This document shows positions 1-11,160 of a DNA stretch of 64,000 nt, piece by piece; position 1 is the first letter of the stretch, and every line of letters starts with the position of its first letter. The notes below the pieces were generated by a model. It did not search any database. It was not told the origin of the DNA and saw nothing but the letters and a program-made list of their open reading frames with translations. This DNA comes from Microcebus murinus (taxonomy: Eukaryota > Chordata > Mammalia > Primates > Cheirogaleidae). The position numbers were made by a program, and so were the translations under genes. The stretch spans positions 43,539,400-43,603,399 of the forward strand of contig NC_134116.1 of assembly GCF_040939455.1 (NCBI RefSeq), read 5' to 3'.

Positions 1-2960
1 CTTACCCATTGCAAACATATAATTCAAAGAATTTAATTAACACAATATGCACTCATCACTGCAATCTAGTTTAAGAATATGTCCATCACTACAAAATATT
101 CTCTCATATTGGTTTAATTAAATGACTAAAATATTAGCTCTTACCTTTATTTTTAATATTATGTTAAAAGACAATATTCTGCATGATTTCAAAGATTTGA
201 AATCTGTTCAGGCTTGTTTATGGGCCAGTCTTTGATCAATTTGGTCAGAGATCATACTGGGAATAATTTTAACATTGTGAAATTTATAAATACTTATTTT
301 ATGGCCCTGCATATATATAATCACTTTTGATAAAGGGTTATGTTCACTTGAAATGAATGTGGATATTCTTGTACTGCAGTTGTTCAATTACTTGTGTTAA
401 GTAGATAAACATATTAAATCTACTAAATCTGATGTCTTCTCATTTTATTTTTATTACTTTTCTGTTTTATATATTTGAAGCCATTTTATTGCATAGATAC
501 TGATTTTGGAAGACTGATGCATTTATCATCATGAAACATTTATGATTTTCTCTTACATTTCATTCCTTAAAGGCAAATTTTTCAGATATTTGTATAGCCA
601 TACACCATTTTTTAGTTATCATTTATATGATGTATTTTTATCTTTTTACTTTAAATCTCTTGTGACTACTTTATACTTAGAGCATGTGATTAACATAGAT
701 GTTCTGACATTCATGCTTGATTTTTTACAATGTAATTTAAATTATAGCTTTTACCATTTTGTGGATAGCTTAGGACCCTTTACTTTCATTGCCAAACATT
801 TACATAGTTGGTGTCACACTCATACTACGTATCAATACATTTTAAATTCCATACAACTTTATCATTGTTATCCTGTATGGTCAATATACAGTCAAATTTT
901 ATTTGCATTTACTCACATATTTAAACATTTCGTTCTTCCTTTTTCATGAAATTTCATATTTGCCTCTGTGATTATGTTTCCTTTGTCTTAAAAATGTATT
1001 AATGTATTTCTCTTAATAAAAGTTTCATTGCAATGGACATTTAAGTTTTTGTCAGAAAAAAAGTTTATAAACACTTAATTTTGAATGATAAATTTACTGA
1101 ATTAAGAAGTTTAGGTTGAAAGTTATTTTATTTCATCACTCTAAAGATTCCATACTACAACTAGTTTGAGTCATTTGTGTTAAAATCTCAACTGTCAGTC
1201 ATATCACAGCCCCTGTGACAATAATGTATGTATATTTCCTAGCCAGTTTTAGGATTGCATTTTTGATTTCTAATTGTCCTACTATGATATATGCCTTGAT
1301 ATTTTTATAATTATGTAATCACATAACTAGTAAACAATCTTGACTTCATGGATTGATCACCACAGCACCCATTATTCCATGTTATCAGCAGACTAATTTG
1401 GCTTGACTATATAATTCCTAAAACCAATAGCTTTATATGACCTCAAGCATGAAGAAAAGATACAGGAGAGGAAATAGCAAAGATTGTTCACTAACAGCAT
1501 AGCAATGATCTCCTGACTCTCATGCATAGCATCTGATGTCTCAGTCATTCCATATTAGATATACATGTTCACAAGAGGAGAGGCTGCAAGTTTGTAGACA
1601 ACCTCAGCTCCAGAAAGGCATCAACTACGTGATTGCTTTTGCTTAATCACTTTTCCCACTCAGGGAAATAATTACTCAGGGAAATGAGATTAGTTTCCAT
1701 TCTCCAGGTAAGCTGCATCTCATCAATCTTAGTTATTCATTACCCAATCTCAACAAGCAATTACTGGTTCTTGGTCTGGTACATACTTGGTCTGTTCAGA
1801 TTCTCATTTACCTAAATAAAATAGGTTTAGGTCAACCCTGAGTAAATTCCATGAGTAAAAGTTATATGGAGTATCTAAAAATGTGCAAAAACTTCAAGCA
1901 TCTCTGAGGTTATAATAAAAAAGCAAAATATCTTCTAACCTGTTTCTTTTGGTTCGCATCCACCGTGATCTTTGGAATGCTTGCTACAGTTTACAAAACA
2001 TTTTTAAAAAATATTTTTTAATGGAGAAACTTCTAAAATATTTGATATGTAAAGAATATTTGGATTTCCCTCTCACATACAGTAAACATGACCTAACCCC
2101 AATGTTTACTGATAGTAACTGGGCTATTTTCCATACAACTTTACCTAATATTACTTGCAAATTTCTACAGATGTTGACAGAAGTATTTAACAGTGTGTAA
2201 ATTTCCCAAAGCTAAATTTATTTCTTCACATTAGTCTTGAAATATATCTATTTGAATTTTAAGTCAACTATTCAAAATAATTTTCCCTATAGGATTGTTT
2301 TCTGTAGACTTTATTTAACTATCCACGTGAACTACATTATTTTTATTATCCTATATGGTTATTGAAAAAGTATTAATTTAGTGATTAACATGCCATATAT
2401 TAGTTAATATTAATATAATTGTTTTATATAGTCTTGGGAAAATAACCTAAAAATGATTTTTCCCATCTACTTAAAATTAATATAGTTATATATAACTTCT
2501 TGGGGAAAATGCTCTTTTCTCATATAATCTTCATTTTATAACTTAGAGTCCTGAGAGCTCACTGCTGAGTAATGTCTAAGTTCCATCTCATCTAGGGGCA
2601 TATCTAGAACCAAGTCACAAGTTACAAAGAACATGTTTACTTTGACACAGGTTTCGAAGTATCACGAAGGAAAACCATGCATTTCCTTTGCATTGGTTCA
2701 ACTTGGTGTTTATCATTAATCCAACTATTCTAACCAATTGTACTAGAGGAAACACAAGTTTCTTTTTATTACCTGGCAAGTGCCTAAGAGAAAGCAGAAG
2801 TAAACACCAAAATTGGCAGTGGTAAGTTTGTATTTTATATATATAGATAGACCATAGGATTTTTAAAAATTGGTCCATGCCAATTATATCTGGCAAGATA
2901 ATAGAAAATATTTGTGATGTAGGAGAGAGAGAGAGAAAATTTTCTGATCACATGATATAT
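1..2960. other. Unassigned AT-rich DNA, no gene seen
   Basis: I recognise no repeat family, exon or RNA gene here. The longest open frame (542-949 +, 135 codons) is rich in Phe, Tyr, Leu and His, has no recognisable domain, and looks like a chance frame in AT-rich sequence. A short GA run lies near 2921-2938. Confidence 0.5.
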
Positions 2961-3078
2961 CCAACACATGCACCCATTCCCACCAACACATAGAAAATCT
3001 TTCCAAAGATATTTCTCATTTACTATGCCTCATATTCAAATGAAGTACATATTTACTCTGTTGAGGAAACCAGATTTT

Positions 3079-3304
3079 TTTATTTCATCATATTATTGGG
3101 GTACAAATATTGTTAAGGTTACAAATATTGCCCCTGCCCCCCTTCCTCCCCCCCGATGTGCCAGAGATTCAAGCGTGTCCAATCCCCCAGTGGTGCGCAC
3201 CACACACATTGTGTAAGTATACACCCTTCTCCTCCTCCTCCCTCCCGACTGCCCACCACCTGATGAAAAGTGTTTTTTTTTTTCTTTTTTGTTTGTTTGT
3301 TTGA
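3079..3304 (-). mobile_element. 5'-truncated LINE-1 3' end (strepsirrhine-type 3'UTR)
   Basis: Read on the minus strand this is the terminal L1 3'UTR: an A-rich stretch, a G-rich block (the C runs at about 3131-3154 on the plus strand), then the TTTGTACCCC-AATAATATGATGAAATAAA end, seen here as its complement near 3079-3115. A 13-bp direct repeat GAAACCAGATTTT flanks it at 3066-3078 and 3305-3317 and is taken as the target-site duplication. Only about 0.2 kb of the element was copied. The short open frames here are not coding. Confidence 0.85.
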
Positions 3305-3334
3305 GAAACCAGATTTTAATTCCCTTATCATCTC

Positions 3335-3850
3335 CTGTTCTATTTTCTATGGCTGTGAAGCAAATTACCTCAAGACTAACCTCAAAACTGTGAGCAAATT
3401 CACTCAGGATTATGTATTATGCTACTGGATTACATGGGTTGAGTATTCAGTTCACAGTGAGGATGGTTTATCTCTGCTCCATGATATTTGGTGCCTGAGC
3501 AGAAAGACTCTAAGCCTGGAAGCTGAAATCATTTGAAGGCTTGCTGATTCCTATTGCTGAAAAAAGGATACTGGTTGACACTGGGAAGGAAAGACCTCAT
3601 TTACTTACCACCTGGACCTCTCCATGTGAACTGTCCATGTTCACTTACTAACAGGATGGTACTGGGTTTCCAAGAGCAACTATCCTTAAGCTGAACCTGG
3701 CAGAAGCTATATTCTTTTAATGACAACTTCCAAGCCACACAGTATCCTTTTTGCCATATACTAGGGGTCTAAGCAGATACAAACCAACTCAGATTCAATG
3801 GGAGCAAGTATATACCTCGCCTCTGAGAGGAAGGAATGTCCATAAAAACA
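3335..3850 (-). mobile_element. Degenerate MaLR-type (MLT1-like) LTR
   Basis: The order of motifs resembles an MLT1-class LTR in reverse: TATGGCTGTGAAGCAAATTACC, CAGTGAGGATGG, CATTTGAAGGCTTG, CACCTGGACCTCTCCATG, then CAAGCCACACAGTATC. The sequence is heavily diverged, both ends are approximate, and the subfamily is not assigned. The 88-codon frame at 3270-3536 runs from the neighbouring L1 end into this LTR and is not coding. Confidence 0.5.
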
Positions 3851-4120
3851 TAAATAGAACATGCAGAGAGAGAGAATGAATGTGAATTGTAGAAATCAGT
3901 GTAAAATCCAAAACATAGGTGATGTAATCCAAGAATGTGAGCAGAGAGATAATACAGGAAAGACATTTTGAAAATATAATGGATGCAAATTGCCAAAACC
4001 TGATGTATGACACTAGAAGGATTAATAGCTAGTTCAGTAGCCTTTCCTTTAGTGTGAGAGATACCTTAGAAGTTGATAATTCATGAAATCCATCTTGCAA
4101 CATTAATTTAAGAAGCTATT

Positions 4121-4478
<358 letters not shown>

Positions 4479-4489
4479 AAGAAGCTATT

Positions 4490-5390
4490 TGGTATCTGAT
4501 TGTAAGGGATCAATAATAAACAAACAATGTTCCAGCCTAGGGCTCTACACTGAACAAAGGACCTGTAACTCAATCTCAATGTTATTTGTCAAGTAAAGTA
4601 TAACTGGTTTTGATGAAATGCAGCTAAACCAGAAAACAGGCTTAGTTATATATGTCTTGGGAATTTTGTAATTATTCAGTCACATAACCTTTGAGGGAAT
4701 AATGTGACCAACTAAGGGTAATCCTTAAAGGAAAACCATGGTTTATCTGAACTAACCTCTTCTTCAAACAGTTACACTTATCTCTTGTGATTACACACAT
4801 CTTGACTTGAGGATTTCTGGGCCTTTGAAAATGGTGACAAGTCTTATTTCTTTAATTATTCTGTATTAGCTCTCTTGTCTTCAGAAAAAGGGGTGCCTCC
4901 TCTTAGTTTCAAGGTAAACATACTTAATAAGGAGGGAAGCCTATTATTTTTTCCTAATGAAACTGATTGTCAGTCCAAACCAATAACCATTGCTCTTTGA
5001 AAGCAGAATGAGCATCACTGGGTGGTGTCAGAAGGGAGATACCCTTTTAGTACTCCAAATCTATAAATTAAAGAAATTTTCTGAAAAAAAGATGTAAATG
5101 TAAAAAGACTTGACGAGATTTTGATGCTGGCATGGTGATTCACCCATCCTTGATTTGAAGAGGAGAAAGAAACAGCAGATATCCAGTAGTGATTCTTATC
5201 AATGGAATAAAGATAAAATATCTTTATCTCAAGAAATTGATTGCAAAAATTACAGAAAACTGTGGGAAATAGCTATGAAATACTATTTTCTGGTTGTTGT
5301 CAAACTCTTTAGTGATAATATATTCACTGACATAGGAAGTCAAAGTAAACAAAATCAAACAAAGAAAACGTTATTACATATTTGAAACAG
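4490..5390. other. Unassigned DNA, no gene seen
   Basis: No repeat family or exon recognised. The 76-codon frame at 5155-5385 is Lys/Gln/Ser-rich, typical of A-rich DNA, and has no visible domain. Confidence 0.4.
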
Positions 5391-5897
5391 TGATGGGAAG
5401 AATAATGCCCCTCCCTCAAGTTACCATGTCCTAATCCCATAACTCTGTGTATATGTTAGTTTAAATAGCAAATGGAACTTTGAAGATGTGATCATGACAA
5501 GAATTTGAAGATGGGCAAATTTTCCTGAATTATCAAGGTGGACATAAGGTAGTCACAAGGGTCCATGTAGCAGGAAATCAGGGAGATCAGAGTCAGAAAA
5601 AAATACGATAATAGAAGCAGAGGTTGGTTGGAGCAAAACAGCCATGAGCCAAGGAATGCAGGAAGCTTTCAGAAATTGGAAAAGGAAAGGAAATGTTTTC
5701 TCACTTAGGGTCTCCAGAAGGAATACAGTTCTGCTAACAGTTCTGATATTACTAATATTACTAATAACAGTTCTGATATTAGCCCCATCAGACCCATTTG
5801 ACTTCTAAGTTCCAGAACTGTGAGATCATAAATTTATATTGTTGTAAGTCTCCAAGTTCATGGTAATTTGTCACAACAACAATAACATTTGTAGGTA
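5391..5897 (+). mobile_element. MLT1-type MaLR LTR
   Basis: Closely follows the MLT1 LTR pattern: GAATAATGCCCCTCC, CATGTCCTAATCCC, GGAACTTTGAAGATGTGAT, GGTAGTCACAAGGGTCC, GAAGCAGAGGTTGG, GAGCCAAGGAATGCAGGAAG, CTCCAGAAGGAATACAG, and the end TTCCAGAACTGTGAGATCATAAATTT. An internal short duplication of AACAGTTCTGATATTA lies near 5736-5780. It is an ancient mammalian insertion, diverged and non-coding. Confidence 0.8.
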
Positions 5898-6166
5898 CAA
5901 GGAAAATATGTTGTAATATACATGAGTAATATGGCAAGTTAAATGATATGCCTCTAATCTAAACAATGGTAGAAGTTATCATATGGAGAGTCCTTACACC
6001 TTGTATGGACACATTACTTAACCTTCCTTTCTAGAGAGAAAAAGATTAATTTGGAACCTGGGCCAACTTGCTACCATGTAAATATGGTCTTTAATGTATT
6101 AGTAATGTTTGAAACTCATTTGAAAGAGTGAGACTAGCTGACAGAAAAAATGACATTAATGGGAGT

Positions 6167-6182
6167 AAGAAAGAGATAAACT
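6167..6182 (+). repeat. Target-site duplication, left copy (16 bp)
   Basis: AAGAAAGAGATAAACT is identical to 8182-8197. Together they bracket the inverted L1 arm, the direct L1 arm and the 3' flank as a single insertion. Confidence 0.9.
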
Positions 6183-7065
6183 TTAATAATCCCCTCATGA
6201 ATTGATGGACACTTGGGTTGTTTCCACGTCCTTGCTACAGTGAATTGTGCTGCCATAAACATTCGAGTGCAGATGTCTTTATAATAGAATGTCTTATGCT
6301 CTTTTGGGTAGATGCATAATAATGCTATTGCTGGGATGAATGAAATTTCTATTTTTAGCTCATTGAGATATCTCCAAATTATTTTCCACAAAGGTTGCAT
6401 TAATTTTCAGTCCCACCAGCAAGAGTAAGAGTGTTCCTGTCTCTCCACATCCTCACCAGCATTTGTTGTTTTGGGATTTCTTAATACAGGCCGTTCTCAC
6501 TGGGGTTAGATGATATCTCATTGTGCTTTTGATTTGCATTTCTCTAATGATTAGCTATGTTGAGCATTTTTTTATATGTTTGCTGGTCATTATTCTGTCT
6601 TCTTTAGAAAAGTTTCTGTTCATTTCTGTTGCCCATTTCTTGATGGAGTTGTTTGATTTTTTTCTTGTTAATTCTTTTGAGCTTTAGATAGATTCTTATT
6701 ATCAGATCTTTATTGAAAATGCAGAGAGAAAATATTTTCTTCCATTCTGTAGGTTGTCTATTGCTCAACTGATAGTTTCCTTGGCTGTGCAGAAGCTTTT
6801 TAATTTGATCAGGTCCCGTTTGTTTATTTTTGTTGCTGCGGTGATTGCTTTGGGGGGTCTTCTGCAATAATTCTTTGCCTAGGCCAATGTCTGAGAGGGT
6901 TTTCCAAACCTCTTCTTCTAGGATTCTTAAGGTTTCATGCCTTAGGTTTAAATCTGTTATCCATCTTGAGTGGATTTTTGTGAGAGGTGAGAGGTAGGGA
7001 ATCCTGATTCAATCTTCTGCATGTAGCTAACCAGTTTTCCAAGCACCATTTATTTATCCCGGTTT
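6183..7065 (-). mobile_element. L1 insertion, inverted 5' arm (ORF2 C-terminal part)
   Basis: Read on the minus strand this is L1 ORF2 sequence running from the region coding ..ATGGTGCTTGGAAAACTGG.. to the ATTCATGAGGGGATTATTAAAG region near the ORF2 end. Stops and indels break the frame; 6134-6400 and 6604-6867 are remnants. It is the inverted half of the insertion bounded by the repeats at 6167-6182 and 8182-8197. Its last 0.4 kb (6183-6583) repeats, in opposite orientation, the start of the direct arm (7069-7470). Confidence 0.88.
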
Positions 7066-8010
7066 GGCGTGCAAACATATAAAAAAATGCTCAACATCTC
7101 TAATCATCAGAGAAATGCAAATCAAAACCATAATGAGATACCACCTAACCCCAGTGAGAATGGCCTATATCAAGAAATCCCAAAACAACAAATGCTAGCG
7201 AGGATGTGGAGAGACAGGAATACTCTTACACTGCTGGTGGGACTGCAAATTAGTGCAACCTTTGTGGAAAAGAATTTGGAGATACCTCAAACAGCTAGAA
7301 ATAGAAATACCATTTGACACAGCAACAGCATTGTCAGGCATCTACCCAAAAGAGCATAAGATATTCTATTATAAAGACATCTGCACCCAAATGTTTATGG
7401 CAGCACAATTCACTATTGCACGGTCATGGAAACAATCCAAGTGCCCATCAATTCATGATTGGATAATTAAAATGTGGCATATGCTCACAATGGAATATTA
7501 CTCAATCCTAAGAAATGACTGTGAGCTAGCACCGTTTATGCTATCCTGGATTAAGTTTAAGCCCGTTATCCAAAGTGAGGCAACACAAAACATGAAAAAT
7601 GGGCTCCACATCTACTTGCCATCAAATTGGTACTGACTGATTAACACCATGGTGCTCAAAGAGTGGTGTTGTTCACCAGGGATTTGGGGGGTGGAGGGGT
7701 AGTCCCACATCTGAGGGATGTGGTGAGCATTGTGGAGGGGAAGGGCATACCTCTAACCCTTGCTAGGGAGAGGAAAGATATAAAATGTAAACAAAATGTT
7801 AAGAAAAAAGAAAAACAAACATTTGTCAGGTGTGGGGCGTGTGGGAGGAGGTAGGAGGGGATGGGTATATACATACATAATGAGTGTGATGCACACTGTC
7901 TGGGGGATGGACATGCTTGAAGCTCTGACTCGAGGAGGGAGGGGAGACAAGGGCAATGTATGTAACCTTAACGATTGTACCCCCATAATATTCTGAAATA
8001 AAAATAAAAG
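7066..8010 (+). mobile_element. L1 insertion, direct 3' arm (ORF2 end and 3'UTR)
   Basis: Plus-strand L1 from ATAAAAAAATGCTCAACATC through the ORF2 C-terminus, then a G-rich 3'UTR and the end ..ATGTAACCTTAACGATTGTACCCCCATAATATTCTGAAATAAAAA. The frame at 7253-7636 is an ORF2 remnant; frames at 7656-7996 are shadows in the 3'UTR. The join to the inverted arm near 7060-7070 shares CAAACAT, a probable microhomology. No intact protein is encoded. Confidence 0.9.
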
Positions 8011-8174
8011 AAATTCCTTTTCTGAATCATTTCATGTTACTCATAAAATATATTCTAGACTTTGATACAATCTTAACATATTGATGGAAATAGATTATAT
8101 CTAAAAGTCTTTTGCCTTTAACATAACTATTCACTAATACATGCTAATATTAATAAATGTGCATTGACTATTTA
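8011..8174 (+). other. Probable L1 3'-transduced flank
   Basis: About 164 bp of non-L1 sequence lies between the L1 end (AATAAAAATAAAAG, to about 8010) and the right target-site duplication. It contains AATAAA near 8152 and ends about 20 nt later in an 8-9 base A run (8175-8183). This is the arrangement expected when L1 transcription reads past its own weak poly(A) signal and the extended RNA is inserted. Confidence 0.75.
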
Positions 8175-8181
8175 CAAAAAA

Positions 8182-8197
8182 AAGAAAGAGATAAACT
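8182..8197 (+). repeat. Target-site duplication, right copy (16 bp)
   Basis: Identical to 6167-6182 and immediately downstream of the A tail. Confidence 0.9.
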
Positions 8198-8720
8198 GAG
8201 CAGTACTGAAATATTTAATAAATAATGGGATAATTAAAAGGAGAAGATTTATATGATTTTTATTTAAAAAGTAGTGGAACATTGTTGGTATCTGGGTAGA
8301 GAGAAGCGAACTCTTAGGTCAGGCAACACAGCACCTAAAAGAATCTGTCAAAAGTCTAATGTTCCCTTTATTCTATGTTAAAAATTTTTTAATCCAATAA
8401 TGTAAAAGGAGATTGAAATCAATAACAAAAGCAACATCTTTTGAATCAACTCAACTCAATCTTTTCAATGTGGCGGTGGTAAAGGATGAATGATTTTGGG
8501 ATTGATGTCATTTCATTAAATCTCTAGCTAAGGCTTCAAGACTATATGCTATGGTTAAAGTTAAATAGCCTGAGGTAGAAAACAAATTTTTGTGAGGAAT
8601 AGATATTCATGCACAATATATTAAAAGAAAAAAGAACACAATCAGATGACTTAAATTGAAACATGGAGGATACATTCCTACTATGGGCCCTAATTAAATT
8701 TAAATTTCAGGCAAACAACA
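8198..8720. other. Unassigned DNA, no gene seen
   Basis: AT-rich, with no repeat or coding signal recognised. Confidence 0.4.
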
Positions 8721-8721
8721 A

Positions 8722-8854
8722 ATTCCTTCCTTCCTTCCTTCCTTCCTTCCTTCCTTCCTTCCTTCCTTCCTTCCTTCCTTCCTTCCTTCCTTCCTTCCTT
8801 CCTTCCTTCCTTTTTCTTTTTCTTTCTTTCTTTCTTTTCTTTTTTTTTTTTTTT
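8722..8854 (+). repeat. (CCTT)n then (CTTT)n microsatellite
   Basis: About 90 bp of uninterrupted CCTT repeats pass into CTTT and then a T run. It abuts the complement of the A tail of the Alu at 8841-9135, so it most likely grew from that tail. The Ser/Phe/Leu/Pro and Lys/Glu/Gly/Arg frames over it are repeat translations. Confidence 0.95.
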
Positions 8855-9135
8855 GACAGGGTCTCACTCTGTTGCCCAGCAAGAGTACAGTGATCATCAT
8901 AGCTCACTGCAGCGTTCAATCCTCCAAAGCCTGTGCTCAAATGATCTTTCTGCTTCAGCCTCCTGAGTAGTACAGGCATGTGTTCCCATGCCAGGGGAAT
9001 TTTTAAAATTTTTTGAAGATATAGGGTCTTGTTATGTTCCTTAGGTTGATCTTAAACTCCTGGCCACAAGCAATCCTCCTGCCTCTGCCTCCCAAAGTGC
9101 TAGGATTACAGGTGTCATCCACCATGTCTGGCTTG
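8841..9135 (-). mobile_element. Old dimeric Alu (AluJ-like)
   Basis: Minus-strand Alu: T run, GACAGGGTCTCACTCTGTTGCC, CTCACTGCAGCGTTCAATCC, CTGCCTCTGCCTCCCAAAGTGCTAGGATTACAGG. It lacks the strepsirrhine TTGGCCAACT linker and is more diverged than the other full Alus, so it probably predates that subfamily. Confidence 0.85.
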
Positions 9136-9550
9136 GTAACTTTCTATTCTCTGCTTCTATTAGTTTGGCTATTTTAAATTCCATATATAGGTGAGGACAT
9201 ATGGCATTTGTCATTCTGTGCCTGGCTTATTTTACTTAGTGTAATGACCTTCATGTTAATCTATGTTTTCACAAATACAGAATTCCCTTTTTATGAGTAA
9301 ATACTATAGTATTCTACTGTGTACATATACTATATTTTCTTTAATCGTTTTTTTGATGTTGGAAATTTAGCTTGATTCCATATCTTGGCCATTGTGAATA
9401 TTGCTGCAGTGGACATGGGAGTGCAGGTAGCTCTTCAACATATTGATTTCAAATATTTTGGATCTATACCCAGAAGTAGATTGCTACATCATAGGATAAT
9501 TCTATTTTTAATTTTTTGAGAAACCTCAATATAGTTTTCCATAAAGTTGG
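9136..9550 (-). mobile_element. Old L1 fragment (3'UTR and ORF2 end)
   Basis: Minus-strand L1 motifs: GTGAGGACATATGGCATTTG, CATTCTGTGCCTGGCTTATTTTACTTAG, CTTGATTCCATATCTTGGCC, GGATCTATACCCAGAAGTAG. Diverged and non-coding. Confidence 0.8.
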
Positions 9551-9582
9551 TATTATGGAGCAAGTGGTTAAAGATATTGTTT

Positions 9583-9632
9583 CAATGAATTATGCAGTTA
9601 TGAATTATGCAATTATGAATTATGCCATATTG
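9583..9632 (+). repeat. Three tandem copies of a 14-15 bp unit
   Basis: The unit is near TTATGAATTATGCAA, repeated about three times with small changes. Confidence 0.8.
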
Positions 9633-9639
9633 AGGAATA

Positions 9640-10135
9640 GAAAATAAAACTTCCATTTGATATCATTCACAAAAAATTCTACATGAAATGTAAAACCATG
9701 GATATGCTAAAATTTAAAATAAGAAAATATGTACTGTCTTCGGGTTATAAAAAAATGTCTTCTTAGAACTTAAGAAAAATATTAAAATGGTCATTTATCT
9801 TAAAAACCTGCTTTATAAATAGGTACTGTCATGAAGATAAAAAATAAAATAAATCCAATCATTGAGTACAAGAAAATATTTGCAATATATGTAGCTAAAT
9901 AAAAATATATAGCAAACTTCTTCAAGCCCATAAAACATACCAATATCATTATAAAAGATTGGGTATGGGACTTGAACAGATATATCACAGAAGAGGTTAT
10001 CAAAATGGCAAACAAGCATATGATATTGTGTATGCCTTAATCAACCAGAAAATAAAAATTCAAACTTCAATAATACATGATTTTATGCCCTGCACTGAAG
10101 GGGTAAATAGATGATAGGCATAGATATAGACATAG
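9640..10135 (+). mobile_element. Old L1M-type fragment, left part
   Basis: Degenerate ORF2 in plus orientation: AAGAAAATATTTGCAATATATG, GGACTTGAACAGATATATCACAGAAGAGG, ATGGCAAACAAGCATATGA. The related right part resumes at about 10683, so the hAT element at 10236-10674 appears to have landed in or beside this L1. Confidence 0.7.
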
Positions 10136-10166
10136 ACATATAGATATAGAATAACAATCTTGGTGA

Positions 10167-10230
10167 AAACAAAGAGCAATGTGAACTCTATTGCTCTTTA
10201 AACTCTCTAAACAAAGAGCAATGTGAACTC
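10167..10230 (+). repeat. 22-bp direct repeat (42-bp period) with inverted copy
   Basis: Positions 10167-10188 and 10209-10230 are identical. Between them, 10190-10199 is the exact reverse complement of 10171-10180 (AAAGAGCAAT) and of 10213-10222. Alternative 10-bp stems can therefore form. Confidence 0.85.
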
Positions 10231-10235
10231 CACTG

Positions 10236-10674
10236 CAGCAGTCCCCAAAGCCCAGGCTTTGGAAGGGTTTGGAACCAGGCTACACAGCAGAAGGTGAGCT
10301 GTTGGAAAGAGAGGAAAACTTCATCTGTATTGACAACTGCTCCCCATCGCTTGCATCATCACATAAGCTCCGCCTCCAGCAGCTTTAGAGTCTCACAGCA
10401 GTGCAAACCCTACGTAAACTGCACATGTGAGAGATCTGGGTTGCACACTCCTCATGAGAATCTAATGCCTGATGATCTGAATTGGAGCTGATGCAGTGAT
10501 ATTAGCAGTGGAAAGTGGCTGCAAACACAGATAATCACTAGCAAAGAGTTTTGACTGCACAATAAAGGTAATTTGTGTGAATCATCCTGAAACTTCCCCC
10601 CTATATCCCAGTCCATGGAAAAATTATCTCCCATGAAACTGGTCCCTTGTGTCAAATAAAGTTGAGAACTGCTG
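10236..10674 (+). mobile_element. Non-autonomous hAT transposon, MER1-like
   Basis: It begins CAGCAGTCCCCAAAG and ends TTGAGAACTGCTG, imperfect hAT-type terminal inverted repeats. Internal matches to a MER1-class element are GGCTACACAGCAGAAGGTGAG, ATGAGAATCTAATGCCTGATGATCTGA and CCATGGAAAAATTATCTCCCATGAAAC. Flanking octamers CTCCACTG (10228-10235) and CTCTAGTG (10675-10682) fit a decayed 8-bp target-site duplication. No transposase is encoded. The MER1 name is from memory; the hAT class is secure. Confidence 0.85.
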
Positions 10675-10682
10675 CTCTAGTG

Positions 10683-11160
10683 CATTGCAGGTAGGAGTGT
10701 ATATTCATTAAAAACACTCTTAAAGACACTTTTGGGTTATCTAAATTAAATATGGACGTATCTAATGCACCAAAAATTTCAATCATAAAGATATTCTTCA
10801 AAAATGCATATACATATGCACCGGAGAAACGTACAGCATAATACAGCATAGCATGTTCAATAAGAGCCTTCATTAAAACAGTGAACCTATCATTAACAAT
10901 AAAATGAATAAAATTTTTGTTGTATATACACATAAGGAAGCAAAAGTTCACATCATGTATTGTGTGAATATATACTATGACCGAATTTTAGCTACATGTA
11001 AAAACATGGGTGAAGTTAACAAAAAAATGCTGTGAGAAAGATGACAGGCTTAGACAATATATACTGTATGATTTCACTTACTCAATATTAAGAGGAAAAA
11101 AACAAAAACAAAAATGCCTTGTAAAATAGAGTTTTAATGTGTGATTAAATTATATCAAAA
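10683..11160 (+). mobile_element. Old L1M-type fragment, right part
   Basis: Resembles the L1 ORF2 end and 3' region: GTAGGAGTGTATATTCATT, AAGATATTCTTCAAAAATGC, ACATGGGTGAAG and TATACTGTATGATTTCACTTA. It probably continues the element at 9640-10135. Highly degenerate. Confidence 0.6.

Noticed and set aside
542..949. 135-codon open frame in apparently unique DNA
   Set aside because: It is the longest frame outside repeats, but it is dominated by Phe, Tyr, His, Leu and Ile as expected from T-rich sequence. It has no recognisable domain and no supporting splice or promoter context.
1940..1975. GGTTCGCATCC, resembling a tRNA B box
   Set aside because: No A box at the right distance and no cloverleaf can be formed from the surrounding sequence.
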